From Rhizobiales bacterium 62-47 (GTDB lineage Bacteria; Pseudomonadota; Alphaproteobacteria; Rhizobiales; Xanthobacteraceae): 64,000 bases of DNA. Positions within the stretch are counted from its first letter, which is position 1, and each line of letters begins with the position of its first letter. The notes under the pieces are model-generated. The model searched no databases and was not told where the DNA came from. It saw only the letters and a list, made by a program, of their open reading frames with translations. The stretch spans positions 124,001 through 188,000 of the forward strand of contig MKVX01000007.1 of assembly GCA_001899255.1 (NCBI GenBank), read 5' to 3'. This document shows, one piece after another, positions 9,011-17,148 of the stretch. Both the position numbers and the translations under genes were made by a program.

Positions 9011-9424
9011 ATGTCGGATAGCAAAACGACGACGGGCAAGATCACAAAGAGCGACAGCGAATGGCGCAAGGAGCTCTCCCCGATGCAGTATGCCGTACTG
9101 CGTGAGAAAGCCACCGAGCGGCCATTCACCGGCGAATACGAATACACCAAGACGCCGGGCACCTATGTTTGCGCCGGCTGCGGCCAGACCTTGTTCGAAT
9201 CCGACGCCAAGTTCGATTCCGGTTGCGGCTGGCCGAGCTTTACCCGGCCTGCCGTCGACGGCCATGTCGATGAAGAACGCGACACGACGCATGGCATGAT
9301 CCGTACCGAGGTGCTGTGCTCGAAGTGCAACGGCCACCTCGGCCATGTCTTTGACGATGGCCCGGGACCGACCGGCTTGCGCTATTGCATCAATTCGGCA
9401 GCACTCAAGTTGCAGCCCAAATAG
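9011..9424 (+). CDS. msrB: Peptide methionine-R-sulfoxide reductase MsrB
   Basis: MsrB reduces the R-epimer of methionine sulfoxide. The 137-residue protein has both zinc pairs (CAGC and CSKC), the core [10 protein letters not shown] and the catalytic cysteine in RYCINSAAL. No signal peptide is visible, unlike the partner MsrA. GGAG at 9001-9004 is ideally spaced for the ATG at 9011, so the upstream ATG at 8999 is not the start. Confidence 0.93.
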   Translation: MSDSKTTTGKITKSDSEWRKELSPMQYAVLREKATERPFTGEYEYTKTPGTYVCAGCGQTLFESDAKFDSGCGWPSFTRPAVDGHVDEERDTTHGMIRTEVLCSKCNGHLGHVFDDGPGPTGLRYCINSAALKLQPK

Positions 9425-9492
9425 CCCTGCGAAAAGTCCGGACGAGACACCCGGATAAGTAACACATCGTTTACTTCGAACCTGCTACCCGC

Positions 9493-9521
9493 CTCGTCCG
9501 GCCGAAACCTGGCCGGACGAG
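9493..9521 (+). terminator. Hairpin after msrAB
   Basis: A perfect 11-bp stem (CTCGTCCGGCC, 9493-9503, with 9511-9521) and a 7-base loop lies 68 bases after msrB. No T-run follows. It could end the msr transcript. Confidence 0.45.
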
Positions 9522-9564
9522 CAACGTCTCTGTTGTGCAGTCATTCAGACGAAAGACCGACGAA

Positions 9565-9933
9565 ATGCCTCTCCTGTCGAATCGTATCGTGCTCGGTTTC
9601 GGACTGGCGTTGCTCGCGCTTGAGACCGTGCTGTCGCACCCCGCGCTGGCCACCGACAAGGTCTCGCTGTTCAAGATCGTGACCTCGCGGGACGAAATCG
9701 TTATCGGGCTCAGCAACGATGAGCTGGCGCATATCGAAGGACGAAATGCCGGTGGCGTCGCCAAAATGCTTGCCGCCAAGGGCGCGATGACGGCGTGGCA
9801 GTATTCCGTTCGCCGGACCAAAACCGGTATGCTCGAGCAGGTGCCGCTCCGCGTCATCGGTGTATTGGCAAGCGACTCTCTGCGGGTGGAGCCCTATGTT
9901 TCACCACTCAGGGTTGTGCCGATCGGCGGTTAG
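9565..9933 (+). CDS. Hypothetical exported protein, 122 aa
   Basis: A hydrophobic N-terminus (IVLGFGLALLALETVLSHPA, then LATDK) looks like a signal peptide, followed by about 95 soluble residues with alternating hydrophobic strands (KVSLFKIVTSRDEIVIGL, PLRVIGVLASDSLRVEPY). I recognise no family. The ATG at 9565 is preferred over a GTG at 9535, which would add RRKTDE before the leader. It follows msrAB but is set off from it by a hairpin. Confidence 0.6.
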   Translation: MPLLSNRIVLGFGLALLALETVLSHPALATDKVSLFKIVTSRDEIVIGLSNDELAHIEGRNAGGVAKMLAAKGAMTAWQYSVRRTKTGMLEQVPLRVIGVLASDSLRVEPYVSPLRVVPIGG

Positions 9934-10340
9934 CCGGGATAAGCGGCGCATGGCGCGGCCAGAACGCGGACAGCAGCACGCAACATACTGTATTTTCTCA
10001 CTTTATTGGCCTCGCCCCGGCACTGCCCGGCACTGAAGGAATCTCCCTCAGCGGCAGCCCATGAGGGTCGTATTCTGCGGCATCGTGACTATATAAGTGA
10101 CTGTCATGAGATGATGCCGGGTAGCGAATTGCCGTAGCGCAGTTTCGCGTCGTTGACGGCAGCATTTCGCTTGTTGCCCTTGAGCACGATGCCGAACCAG
10201 TCTGATCTCCCATGTTGCCGGAGATCGCCGCGCGCTTTGCTGGTCGCTTTGCACTCCGGGCGTTCATATCGATCGCGTCGACGGTTTCGGTTTGCCGCAA
10301 TCCCGTGTCGCTGGCGGTCCAAGAGTAGAGGTCTGTATCC
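9934..10340. other. Intergenic region, 407 bases
   Basis: I see no convincing gene. The frames on both strands look like Arg/Ser-rich non-coding translations. The last part holds the leader of the next gene, with GAGG about 10 bases before its ATG. A TATATAAG stretch near 10090 could be part of a promoter. Confidence 0.4.
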
Positions 10341-10634
10341 ATGCCCACATTCAACTACAGCAAGTCGGCCGAACTGTTTCCCGCTGCCATTCGCAAGAAG
10401 AAGCGCGCAGGTTTTGCGTATCGCCGTTTCGACACCGCCGCGGATGCCGTACGTTTCGCCATCGAGGAACTGCCGGCGGATTCGCTGAACGGCGCGTATC
10501 TCCAGGTTGACGAAGCCCGCTTCGACCAGAACGGAATCCGCGCATTGTATGAGAGTCAGGATTTTCCGCTGACCCGGCGTACGCCGAAAGCCAAGCCGAC
10601 GACCGAGCAGACCGCCGCTGTCGCGGCAGCGTAA
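10341..10634 (+). CDS. Hypothetical protein, 97 aa
   Basis: A small soluble protein with a basic start (MPTFNYSKSAELFPAAIRKK), an acidic, helical middle (FDTAADAVRFAIEELPADSL) and an Ala/Thr/Pro tail. I do not recognise a family. Codon use is like the neighbours and the frame ends 11 bases before the convergent DUF4112 gene, leaving no room for a separate terminator. Confidence 0.65.
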   Translation: MPTFNYSKSAELFPAAIRKKKRAGFAYRRFDTAADAVRFAIEELPADSLNGAYLQVDEARFDQNGIRALYESQDFPLTRRTPKAKPTTEQTAAVAAA

Positions 10635-10645
10635 CTCGCACACAT

Positions 10646-11161
10646 TTATGATTGTCGATCGAGCCAGCGCCGCAATAGCCTGACGTTGCGGACGTTGGCT
10701 CGAAACATCACGTCGAACGCGTCGCCCACCACCGGCACAATTCCGACCGCACCATCCAGCGCCACGTTACCGAGCATTCGTGCCGTGAGATACCACGGCG
10801 CGCCGAGCGCACGCGCTTCGCGCACCACCCATAACGATATCGCGGTGGTGATGAGATCGCCGATCACCGGCACCAGACCGATGATGCCGTCGATGCCGTA
10901 GCGGACATTGGTGCCGGGAACAACAAACGCGACATCGAGCAATTTGGCCAAAGCGTCGAGCCTTGCGATGCGCTGCTCGCGCGTTAGTTCTCCAAAGAGA
11001 CTGCCGCTCCCCGCCGAGAATTCAAACCGACCGTATTCGAAGCTGCCGCGTCCCAGTGTCGTGGGATCGATCTCGCGTCCGTCCTGATCGATGATCGGCC
11101 CTTGCGCGCCACGCGAATGAAAGCGGGGCGACGCGGTCGTATGAGGTTGTGAGTTCGGCAT
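10646..11161 (-). CDS. DUF4112 domain membrane protein
   Basis: The 171-residue protein ends in a DUF4112 domain: LDALAKLLDVAFVVPGTNVRYGIDGIIGLVPVIGDLITTAISLWVV and a second related half, GAVGIVPVVGDAFDVMFRAN. The two GxxPVxGD repeats frame likely membrane hairpins. The function of this family is unknown. The ATG at 11161 (MPNSQPH) gives a hydrophilic N-terminus of about 60 residues; longer in-frame forms run into low-complexity, non-coding-like sequence. Confidence 0.85.
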   Translation of the reverse strand: MPNSQPHTTASPRFHSRGAQGPIIDQDGREIDPTTLGRGSFEYGRFEFSAGSGSLFGELTREQRIARLDALAKLLDVAFVVPGTNVRYGIDGIIGLVPVIGDLITTAISLWVVREARALGAPWYLTARMLGNVALDGAVGIVPVVGDAFDVMFRANVRNVRLLRRWLDRQS

Positions 11162-11223
11162 AGCGAAGAGATGGTAAGCGACAGGCCGATCGGCAAGCCA
11201 CGCAATTGTCGCGCCTCGCCGCC

Positions 11224-12432
11224 TCAGGCTGTGCGCCGCAATTCGATGCGCTCCGGCAAGGCAGGTTCCGGCTGCTGATACACCGCATAGCGATCCTTGC
11301 CGTCGTTCTTCGCCATGTAGAGTGCCTGATCGGCGGCGGCGATCAAACGTTCCGGATGCCGACCGATTTGCGGCGTCCACTGCGCGACGCCGATACTCGC
11401 GGCAATCGCCACTGGCGCTCCCTGCTCCGGGGTCAACTGCTTGCGGCACGCTTCCAGTACGCGACGCGCCATCATCGCGCCTTCGCGCAACGTGGTGGCG
11501 GGCAACACGACACAGAACTCGTCCCCACCGGAACGCGTCAGAAGATCGTTCGGCCGCAGGCGCGACTGCACCGCATTGCTCAACAAACGCAGACACTCGT
11601 CGCCCGCGCCGTGACCGAAACTGTCGTTGATCGACTTGAAGCTATCCAGATCGATCGCCAGAATCGAAAATACCTCGCCGGAGCGCTCCGACACCGCGCA
11701 TTCCTCGGTGAGACGTTGCAGCAGATGCCGCCGGTTGCCGGCGCCAGTCAGGTCGTCGGACATCGCGAGGTCGGCGACTTCGCCGCGCAACCGCTCGATC
11801 GCCATCAAAAGGAAACCGAAATTCCACGCCATCGACAGGAACACCAGCAGCAAGATCATGCTGGCCTGGAACGCGTTGAACTTCACCATGGTGAGATCGC
11901 CGCCGACGCCGACAAAGGCCGCCACCGACCGGATCACATCGACGGCGATAATCAGAACCGCGATGCTGCCCGCGAGGCGAGCACCCGGATTGCCGCGGCT
12001 GACCTCCGGATTCAGCACCAGTGGCAATGTGGCCGCAAAGGGAATCGACAAACCGATCGAGTAGATCAGGATCCGCATCGGCATGGAATCGTACACGGCG
12101 ATGAAGAAGGCCAGGCCGGCGCAGGTGCCGGCGGTGACCAGCGCGGTTTGAACCCACGACGCCGGTCGATCGTAGAAGCGCTTGATGCCCATCGATGCGC
12201 AGGACACGGCCAGCACCATCAACGTGCCGCCGACCAGCAACGGTACCAGCGGCATGCTGACGATGCCACGGAACATCGAGATGGCCGCGCCCAAAGCGGC
12301 GACGAACGCCGCCGCGGTCCAGAACCGCGCGGCTTCGAATTTCGGATAGCTGCGCGCCACGTAGGTCCAGATCAGACCCAGCGCCATGAAGTTGACCATG
12401 AAGACGACCCAAAGGGTCGGAACGCTCAACAT
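11224..12432 (-). CDS. Membrane-bound GGDEF diguanylate cyclase
   Basis: The N-terminal half has about six membrane helices (from MLSVPTLWVVFMVNFMALGL to MILLLVFLSMAWNFGFLLMA) with a short linker to a GGDEF domain: DDLTGAGNRRHLLQRL, the active-site loop SGGDEF, an RxxD inhibitory site five residues before it (RPND), and the ending ADQALYMAKNDGKDRY. All active-site residues needed to make cyclic-di-GMP are present, with product feedback inhibition expected. The ATG at 12432 is chosen since it begins directly before the first helix. Confidence 0.88.
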   Translation of the reverse strand: MLSVPTLWVVFMVNFMALGLIWTYVARSYPKFEAARFWTAAAFVAALGAAISMFRGIVSMPLVPLLVGGTLMVLAVSCASMGIKRFYDRPASWVQTALVTAGTCAGLAFFIAVYDSMPMRILIYSIGLSIPFAATLPLVLNPEVSRGNPGARLAGSIAVLIIAVDVIRSVAAFVGVGGDLTMVKFNAFQASMILLLVFLSMAWNFGFLLMAIERLRGEVADLAMSDDLTGAGNRRHLLQRLTEECAVSERSGEVFSILAIDLDSFKSINDSFGHGAGDECLRLLSNAVQSRLRPNDLLTRSGGDEFCVVLPATTLREGAMMARRVLEACRKQLTPEQGAPVAIAASIGVAQWTPQIGRHPERLIAAADQALYMAKNDGKDRYAVYQQPEPALPERIELRRTA

Positions 12433-12668
12433 CGCGGCCTCCGGATGGCTGCCATCCGGCCTCTCAATGGCTCGATTACCCCAATCATCAATGATCCCCC
12501 GCAGATGCACCGAAAGTGCCCGCCCAGCACTTAACGGAGTCTGACTGCGGCCGAACAATCCCCAGCGTGGTTGGGAAACCATGAAGACGGGGATACCGCG
12601 CCGGATACGCGGGCATCGGCGGCGTTAGCACGGCATTAAGCGTAACGCCGCGTACCCGCGCCGCGGCG

Positions 12669-13487
12669 TCAGCGCCCTCCCAGCTTGTCCGCGAAATAGC
12701 CGATGGTCTTGCGATAGATCGTCGCGCGGTTCCATTCGCGCATCGCTTCGAAATTGGCCGAGCCCTCGTGATAATCGCCGCCGGCCTTCCAGCCCGCGGT
12801 CTTGAGCAAATTGGCGGTGGAGGCCAGCACGTCCGGCACGCTGTGGCGCAGATCGACATGGCCGTTGCCGTCGTAATCGACGCCGTACTTGATGTAGGAC
12901 GACGGCAGGAACTGGGTCTGGCCGATCTCGCCGGCATAGGCGCCGATCATGTCGCGCAGGCCGAGATCGCCGCGCTGCACGATCTTGAGCGCGGCGAGCA
13001 GTTCGCCCTGGAACAGTTCGGTGCGGCGGCAATCGTGCGCCATGGTGGCGAGCACGCGGAACACCGGCAGCTTGCCCATGTCGCCCTTGCCGAAATCGGT
13101 CTCCAGCCCCCAGATCGCGACGATGATCTGCGGCGGCACGCCGAACTGCCGCTCGATGCGCGACAACAGCGCCGCGTGCTTCTGCAGCATCGCCTGCCCG
13201 CCCTTGATGCGTCCGGCGCCGACGCGGGTGGCGACATATTGCTCGAACGTCTTGTTGAAGGTGCCGCGCTGCCGCCGGTCGAACGCCAGCACCGCCTGGT
13301 CCTGCGTGACGCCGCCGAGCGCCTGCGAAATCACGTTCGGCGAAATGCCCGCGGCCTGCGCCTCGCGCGAGAAGCTGTCGATGAAGCCGTTGAAGTCGCC
13401 GCCGCACTTGGCTGCGAACGCCGGGGCAGCGGAGAGGGTCGCGAACACGAACGAGAGCGCGATGAGAGCGGAACGTGGAGCTGGCAT
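12669..13487 (-). CDS. Lytic murein transglycosylase, MltB type
   Basis: A signal peptide (LIALSFVFATLSAAPAFAAK) precedes an SLT_2 domain. The catalytic glutamate is in AIWGLETDFGK, and the family blocks YAGEIGQTQFLPSSY and DYDGNGHVDLRHS follow. The enzyme cuts glycan strands of peptidoglycan in the periplasm and leaves 1,6-anhydro ends. At 272 residues it lacks the C-terminal peptidoglycan-binding domain found in some longer homologues. Confidence 0.9.
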   Translation of the reverse strand: MPAPRSALIALSFVFATLSAAPAFAAKCGGDFNGFIDSFSREAQAAGISPNVISQALGGVTQDQAVLAFDRRQRGTFNKTFEQYVATRVGAGRIKGGQAMLQKHAALLSRIERQFGVPPQIIVAIWGLETDFGKGDMGKLPVFRVLATMAHDCRRTELFQGELLAALKIVQRGDLGLRDMIGAYAGEIGQTQFLPSSYIKYGVDYDGNGHVDLRHSVPDVLASTANLLKTAGWKAGGDYHEGSANFEAMREWNRATIYRKTIGYFADKLGGR

Positions 13488-13594
13488 GAGGCGAATCCTT
13501 GCGGCGGCGGGACCGCGATCATGCAACAGCCGGCGCGGGATCGTCAAAGCCGCCCGGACCGCGCGAAGCCGGCCGCCCTGCGCACGAACGACAT

Positions 13595-13615
13595 CGCCGG
13601 GCGCGAGGCCCGGCG
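13595..13615. repeat. GCCGGG palindrome between genes
   Basis: A perfect 8-bp stem (CGCCGGGC, 13595-13602, with 13608-13615) and a 5-base loop sits between the lytic transglycosylase and the small secreted protein gene. Similar GGCCGGG/CCCGGCC palindromes occur near 23714, 32470 and 50405, so it is probably one of a dispersed family. It may also act as a terminator. Confidence 0.45.
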
Positions 13616-13639
13616 ACATGACGATTGGCTGACGCCCGA

Positions 13640-13945
13640 TCAGCGGCAGCGGCGCACCTGCTTGTAGACCACGGCGCCGTTGGGACGCACGATGCGCTGG
13701 CGTTCCATCACGCAGCCGCGGCGATGATGCGACCAATGCGGCGTGCACTGGCGCGTGGTCTTGTAGACGACGCGACCGCCGGGACGCACGATGCGGCTGC
13801 GCACTGTCCGGCACGCCACGGTATCGACGACGCTCGGCGCGCTCACGCCGGGATTCACCACCATGGCCTCGGCAGACTGCGGAACTGCCAGACCGAGCCC
13901 GAGCAGCGCAGCTGCCACCAAAACCGACGTGCGAAGTCTCATCAT
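13640..13945 (-). CDS. Small secreted basic protein, 101 aa
   Basis: A signal peptide (RTSVLVAAALLGLGLAVPQS, cleavage near AEA-M) precedes a basic, cysteine-containing domain with two similar units: CRTVRSRIVRPGGRVVYKTTRQC and MERQRIVRPNGAVVYKQVRRC. The repeated IVRPxGxVVYK motif suggests a small internally duplicated periplasmic protein. No function is known to me. AGGAG five bases before the ATG at 13945 sets the start. Confidence 0.75.
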   Translation of the reverse strand: MMRLRTSVLVAAALLGLGLAVPQSAEAMVVNPGVSAPSVVDTVACRTVRSRIVRPGGRVVYKTTRQCTPHWSHHRRGCVMERQRIVRPNGAVVYKQVRRCR

Positions 13946-14104
13946 CTGTTCTCCTGATCGCTGATTGACGCGACCCCAACGCGCAAGTTGCGCGGGCGTT
14001 CCGCATCGCGGCCGGCGAAGGGCATCGCCGCGCACGCGCGATCGCCCGTTCGCACCGCTGCGAACAGGTTGAGGGTCATTCCATCCGCCCTCCTGGAAGA
14101 GAGG

Positions 14105-14214
14105 GCGCGCGGAACGCCGGGTGCCCGATGCACCCATGGCCCCGTGTGCAAAAGTGAAAAGCACACGAGTGTATTCGCCACGGTCACACCGGAATCATCC
14201 GGCGTTCCGCGCGC
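14105..14214. repeat. Dispersed intergenic element with 16-bp inverted ends
   Basis: Perfect 16-bp inverted repeats (14105-14120 and 14199-14214, arm GCGCGCGGAACGCCGG) enclose about 78 bases that include CCCCGTGTGCAAAAGTG. From memory, closely similar sequences recur between genes in Bradyrhizobium-type genomes and are often mis-annotated as short ORFs. I cannot confirm copy number here. Confidence 0.5.
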
Positions 14215-14669
14215 GATGGTGTTAACGGCTTGCTGCGCAAAAACCCCCGACCGCCGAGCCTGAGGTGACGGTCGCTCCAGGGGACTTGCGCCCCACAGCC
14301 ACCCCCGTTGAGGGGAGACGGCCGCGTGGCTGCCCCATGGCGCAAGGCGATGCGCCGGGATATCGCGCGCTGGGACCGTTCGCGTCGCGGCGTGGTCGTC
14401 AGTCCCGTCACACTCGCGAGGTTACCCCCGCGCGATGCGAGACATCGAACGCCGCACGCGCCCACCGCCATCCCGCCCCGCAGACCGTGACGATCGCGAG
14501 CCGCCCCTCTCAGTGAGGCGGGATTGATAGGAATATATACCCAAAACTAAAAATAGCAATAGCTTATTCAGACGAGCATTGGATCTGCGGTCCTACGTTC
14601 AGTTGCAGACTCGCACTTGCAGAAATAGAGTTAAGCAACGTAAAAATTGGACCTAGATGTCAAAACCCT
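14215..14669. other. Intergenic transition into the AT-rich segment
   Basis: Up to about 14520 the sequence is GC-rich with short palindromic stretches and no convincing gene. From about 14525 it turns AT-rich (GGAATATATACCCAAAACTA and onward), which I take as the left side of the acquired segment that carries the TIR-like gene. Its promoter should lie in 14540-14665. No integrase or tRNA end is visible. Confidence 0.5.
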
Positions 14670-16643
14670 ATGGAAGAAATCCGCGCATTTGTAGGTCATA
14701 GCTTTACAGAAGATGACGCCGACGTCGTTCGCTCTTTCTTGAGCTATTTTACCGAAGTCTCGAACATTCAAGCGACGTTCTCTTGGGAACATGCTGAAGA
14801 GGCTGAGCCAAGTCAGCTACGAGACAAAATCTTGGCCTTATTAAAGGATAAAAATACCTTCATTGGAATCTGCACCAAGAAAGAGCAGGTCGTTTCAGCT
14901 ACAAGTTTGAAACCTCTCTGGTGGAATGCAACACGCCTAAGTGTCCAAACTTCTAAAATTGAATGGAAGACGTCAGACTGGATCATCCAAGAAATTGGAT
15001 TGGCTGCAGGGCGCGGCATGTCCATTATTCTTTTTGTTGAAGAAGGAGTTCGAAAGCCAGGAGGCATCCAAGGAGATATCGAATATATCACCTTTGACCG
15101 ATTGGTTCCCGAAAGGGCGCACGGAAAATTTCTTCAGATGTTGCGGGCCCTTTCACCCACAACATTGACTAAGCAGCTATCACCATCTGTTACAGGCCGA
15201 GATACAAAAACAATAGAGACAGAGGACAGAAGCGCTCTGTTAGGGGACGATGAAACAATCTCTGAGCATTGGGATCGGGCGGACTATGAGCTTGCCGCCT
15301 TTCGCGCGATTTCAAAAGGCGACGATAGCAGAATTGACCAAATTAGCGCTAGTTATCTGAAATCCAAAGACTTCAAAGCCTCTTGGGAAATAGCAGACTG
15401 GAATGCGTATCTCCAAAGCGCAAAAATTCTTCTAGGAAAAGGCGGTGATTTGCTCAAGCTCGAACAGATCGCCGACGAGAATCCAAACAACTCTGAAGTA
15501 CTTTTCTATCTCGGGAGTTCATATCAACGATTCTCAGATCTTCCCAAAGCGGCTGACTCGTTCGTTAGAGCGAGTAGTTCTGCAAAATCTCCAGAGTTGA
15601 GAGCAAAGTACCTCTACTTTGCCGCCAAAGCATTCAGAAGCGCTGGCGCATCTGCTGAGGCAAACACGCAGATCGCTCATCTTAGGTTACTTAGTGCCGA
15701 AGTTGCTTCAACAGAACATCGATTGCTAGATGCCCTGTTCGATCTTGCTAAAGATGCCGAAAACAAAGAACTCGAGGTAGCGATCTTGGAACGCAGAATA
15801 CAACTGCGGCCAAACGATACCGAGACGCGATTTTCGTTAGCATACTCGCATAGCGAGCTCGGCAATACGGACATCGCGCTGACCCAATATCTTTTATTGG
15901 ACCCCACAGAGCGAAGTGAGTCCGCCTGGAACAATCTCGGAGTTGCATACGATTCACTGAATATGCCGACGAGGTCGGTTCAATCATATCGCAAATCCGA
16001 AGAGCAAGGTGGCACTATGGCAATGAGCAATTTGGCTCAAAAGTTGATCACCGCTGGATTTCTCGATGAAGCACAAGCGCTCTGCGACAAGGCTCTTGCG
16101 ATAGGAGACTATGACAAGAACATTGGACTGCTTGCTGCCCGACTTAAGGAACTCCCTGATGAAGAGACAACGACACTCCGCGAACTCCGCAAGCAGATGA
16201 AGCCCAAGAGCGAATTCTATCGTGAGATAGGCGAAGCGGTAAGCGCTCCCGAGCCAAATCTGGGTAAGATATGGAAAGGACCCGAGTGCAATCTCTTGCT
16301 AAAAAAGAATACGCACAACAACTCAGTTTATTTTTCAGGTTCATTTAAGCAGCAGCAAAGCCCGCTATCTCTCGCAATAATGGGAAGCTCTATCAGCCCA
16401 ATAGAAAGAACACATAACGTTGAAGTAAACGGAACAATCAACGGTCGATTGATACAAGGATCGCTAAAACGAAGTATTGTTGGCGCTCCTCCTCCAAGCA
16501 TCCTATCGATATCCAATGAGACGAGTACGGTGCTTATGGTTGTTAGCAAAGATCTTCAAACGATCCGCGTCATGGAAAACCCTAATGCGGTAAAGCCATT
16601 GTTCTTTGATCTTACTCAACAAAAAACTGAAGAGCGACTATAG
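14670..16643 (+). CDS. TIR-like domain protein with TPR repeats, candidate defence gene
   Basis: The 657-residue protein has three parts. Residues 1-145 look like a TIR-type fold: a first strand IRAFVGHSF, a central strand FIGICTKK, and DWIIQEIGLAAGRGMSIILF, where Glu108 sits where TIR NADases carry the catalytic glutamate (WxxxE). Residues about 240-500 form TPR-like helical repeats (NSEVLFYLGSSYQRFSDLPK, SAWNNLGVAYDSLNMPTRSV). Residues 530-657 are a beta-rich C-terminal part I cannot name. Codons are much richer in A/T than in all neighbours, indicating transfer. It stands alone, with no partner nuclease or sirtuin beside it. The domain calls are by eye. Confidence 0.75.
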   Translation: MEEIRAFVGHSFTEDDADVVRSFLSYFTEVSNIQATFSWEHAEEAEPSQLRDKILALLKDKNTFIGICTKKEQVVSATSLKPLWWNATRLSVQTSKIEWKTSDWIIQEIGLAAGRGMSIILFVEEGVRKPGGIQGDIEYITFDRLVPERAHGKFLQMLRALSPTTLTKQLSPSVTGRDTKTIETEDRSALLGDDETISEHWDRADYELAAFRAISKGDDSRIDQISASYLKSKDFKASWEIADWNAYLQSAKILLGKGGDLLKLEQIADENPNNSEVLFYLGSSYQRFSDLPKAADSFVRASSSAKSPELRAKYLYFAAKAFRSAGASAEANTQIAHLRLLSAEVASTEHRLLDALFDLAKDAENKELEVAILERRIQLRPNDTETRFSLAYSHSELGNTDIALTQYLLLDPTERSESAWNNLGVAYDSLNMPTRSVQSYRKSEEQGGTMAMSNLAQKLITAGFLDEAQALCDKALAIGDYDKNIGLLAARLKELPDEETTTLRELRKQMKPKSEFYREIGEAVSAPEPNLGKIWKGPECNLLLKKNTHNNSVYFSGSFKQQQSPLSLAIMGSSISPIERTHNVEVNGTINGRLIQGSLKRSIVGAPPPSILSISNETSTVLMVVSKDLQTIRVMENPNAVKPLFFDLTQQKTEERL

Positions 16644-16654
16644 CTCGTTATTAC

Positions 16655-16926
16655 CTGCTGTCCTCTTCACGTGCCTACGCCTGCCGCACCCTCATCGACA
16701 TCCTATGACCTGCACGTCGTGCTGGACGGCAAGCGCTTCTTGTGGCGCAACCCGAACCATGGCGTGACGCTGCTCGACGCCGGGCGCGACTCCGCAATTC
16801 TGTAGCAAACGGAAAGCGGCGAAGGCCGCAGGCTGTGGCGTCATGCGGCCGTTCTGGAAAATCACCGAGCGCAATTGCCCGCGTAGCTACGATCTCAGAA
16901 ACCCACCGCCGGAGCCAACGGACTAG
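16655..16926 (+). pseudogene. Decayed partial copy of the gene at 17149-17766
   Basis: From about 16671 (GTG) the sequence follows the start of the intact downstream gene almost base for base (SYDL, RNPNHGVTL, AGRDSAIL), then has a TGG-to-TAG stop at 16803-16805. After the codons for GEGRRLW about 360 bases are missing; the copy resumes at the equivalent of 17683 (WPFWKI) in another frame and ends at a TAG at 16924. It is a tandem duplicate ruined by a nonsense change, an internal deletion and a frameshift. It begins immediately after the TIR-like gene. Confidence 0.85.
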
Positions 16927-16999
16927 AGTCCGTGGCGATCCACCCGGCTCAATTTCCGAACCATCTCATTCAGCCACACTCGCTTGCCCCCTCCCCAAC

Positions 17000-17076
17000 C
17001 CTCCCCCGCAAGCGGGAGAGGGAGCGCGCCTCGACGCGTCGAGGGGCTGAACGACAGCTGAGGGGCTGAACGACAG
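17000..17076. repeat. Short hairpin and 19-bp tandem repeat
   Basis: A CTCCC-rich hairpin (about 17000-17020, loop around CAAG) of a type common between genes in this group is followed by two copies of GAGGGGCTGAACGACAG (17041-17057 and 17060-17076). The rest of 16927-17148 holds no gene; its last part is the leader of the gene at 17149. Confidence 0.55.
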
Positions 17077-17148
17077 GAGCGCAAAGGCCATTCGGCGCGG
17101 CCCCGTAGCTATCTCGACGCCGCGCCGCAATCCGCTATCCTCCCGCGC

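Noticed and set aside
11206-12534. A 442-residue open frame opposite the GGDEF protein
   Set aside because: The GGDEF motif and membrane helices are on the minus strand; the plus product is His/Gln/Arg-rich noise.
13942-14187. An 81-residue frame through the dispersed repeat
   Set aside because: It follows the repeat element and not a protein family; similar frames in related genomes are known artefacts of this repeat.
14670-16643. A Thoeris or CBASS operon
   Set aside because: No ThsA-type effector, cyclase or nuclease gene lies beside the TIR-like gene.
16671-16926. A working second copy of the membrane protein gene
   Set aside because: An in-frame TAG, a deletion of about 360 bases and a frameshift rule out function.
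17041-17076. A CRISPR-like array
   Set aside because: There are only two copies of a 17-base repeat with a 2-base gap, so no spacer structure.
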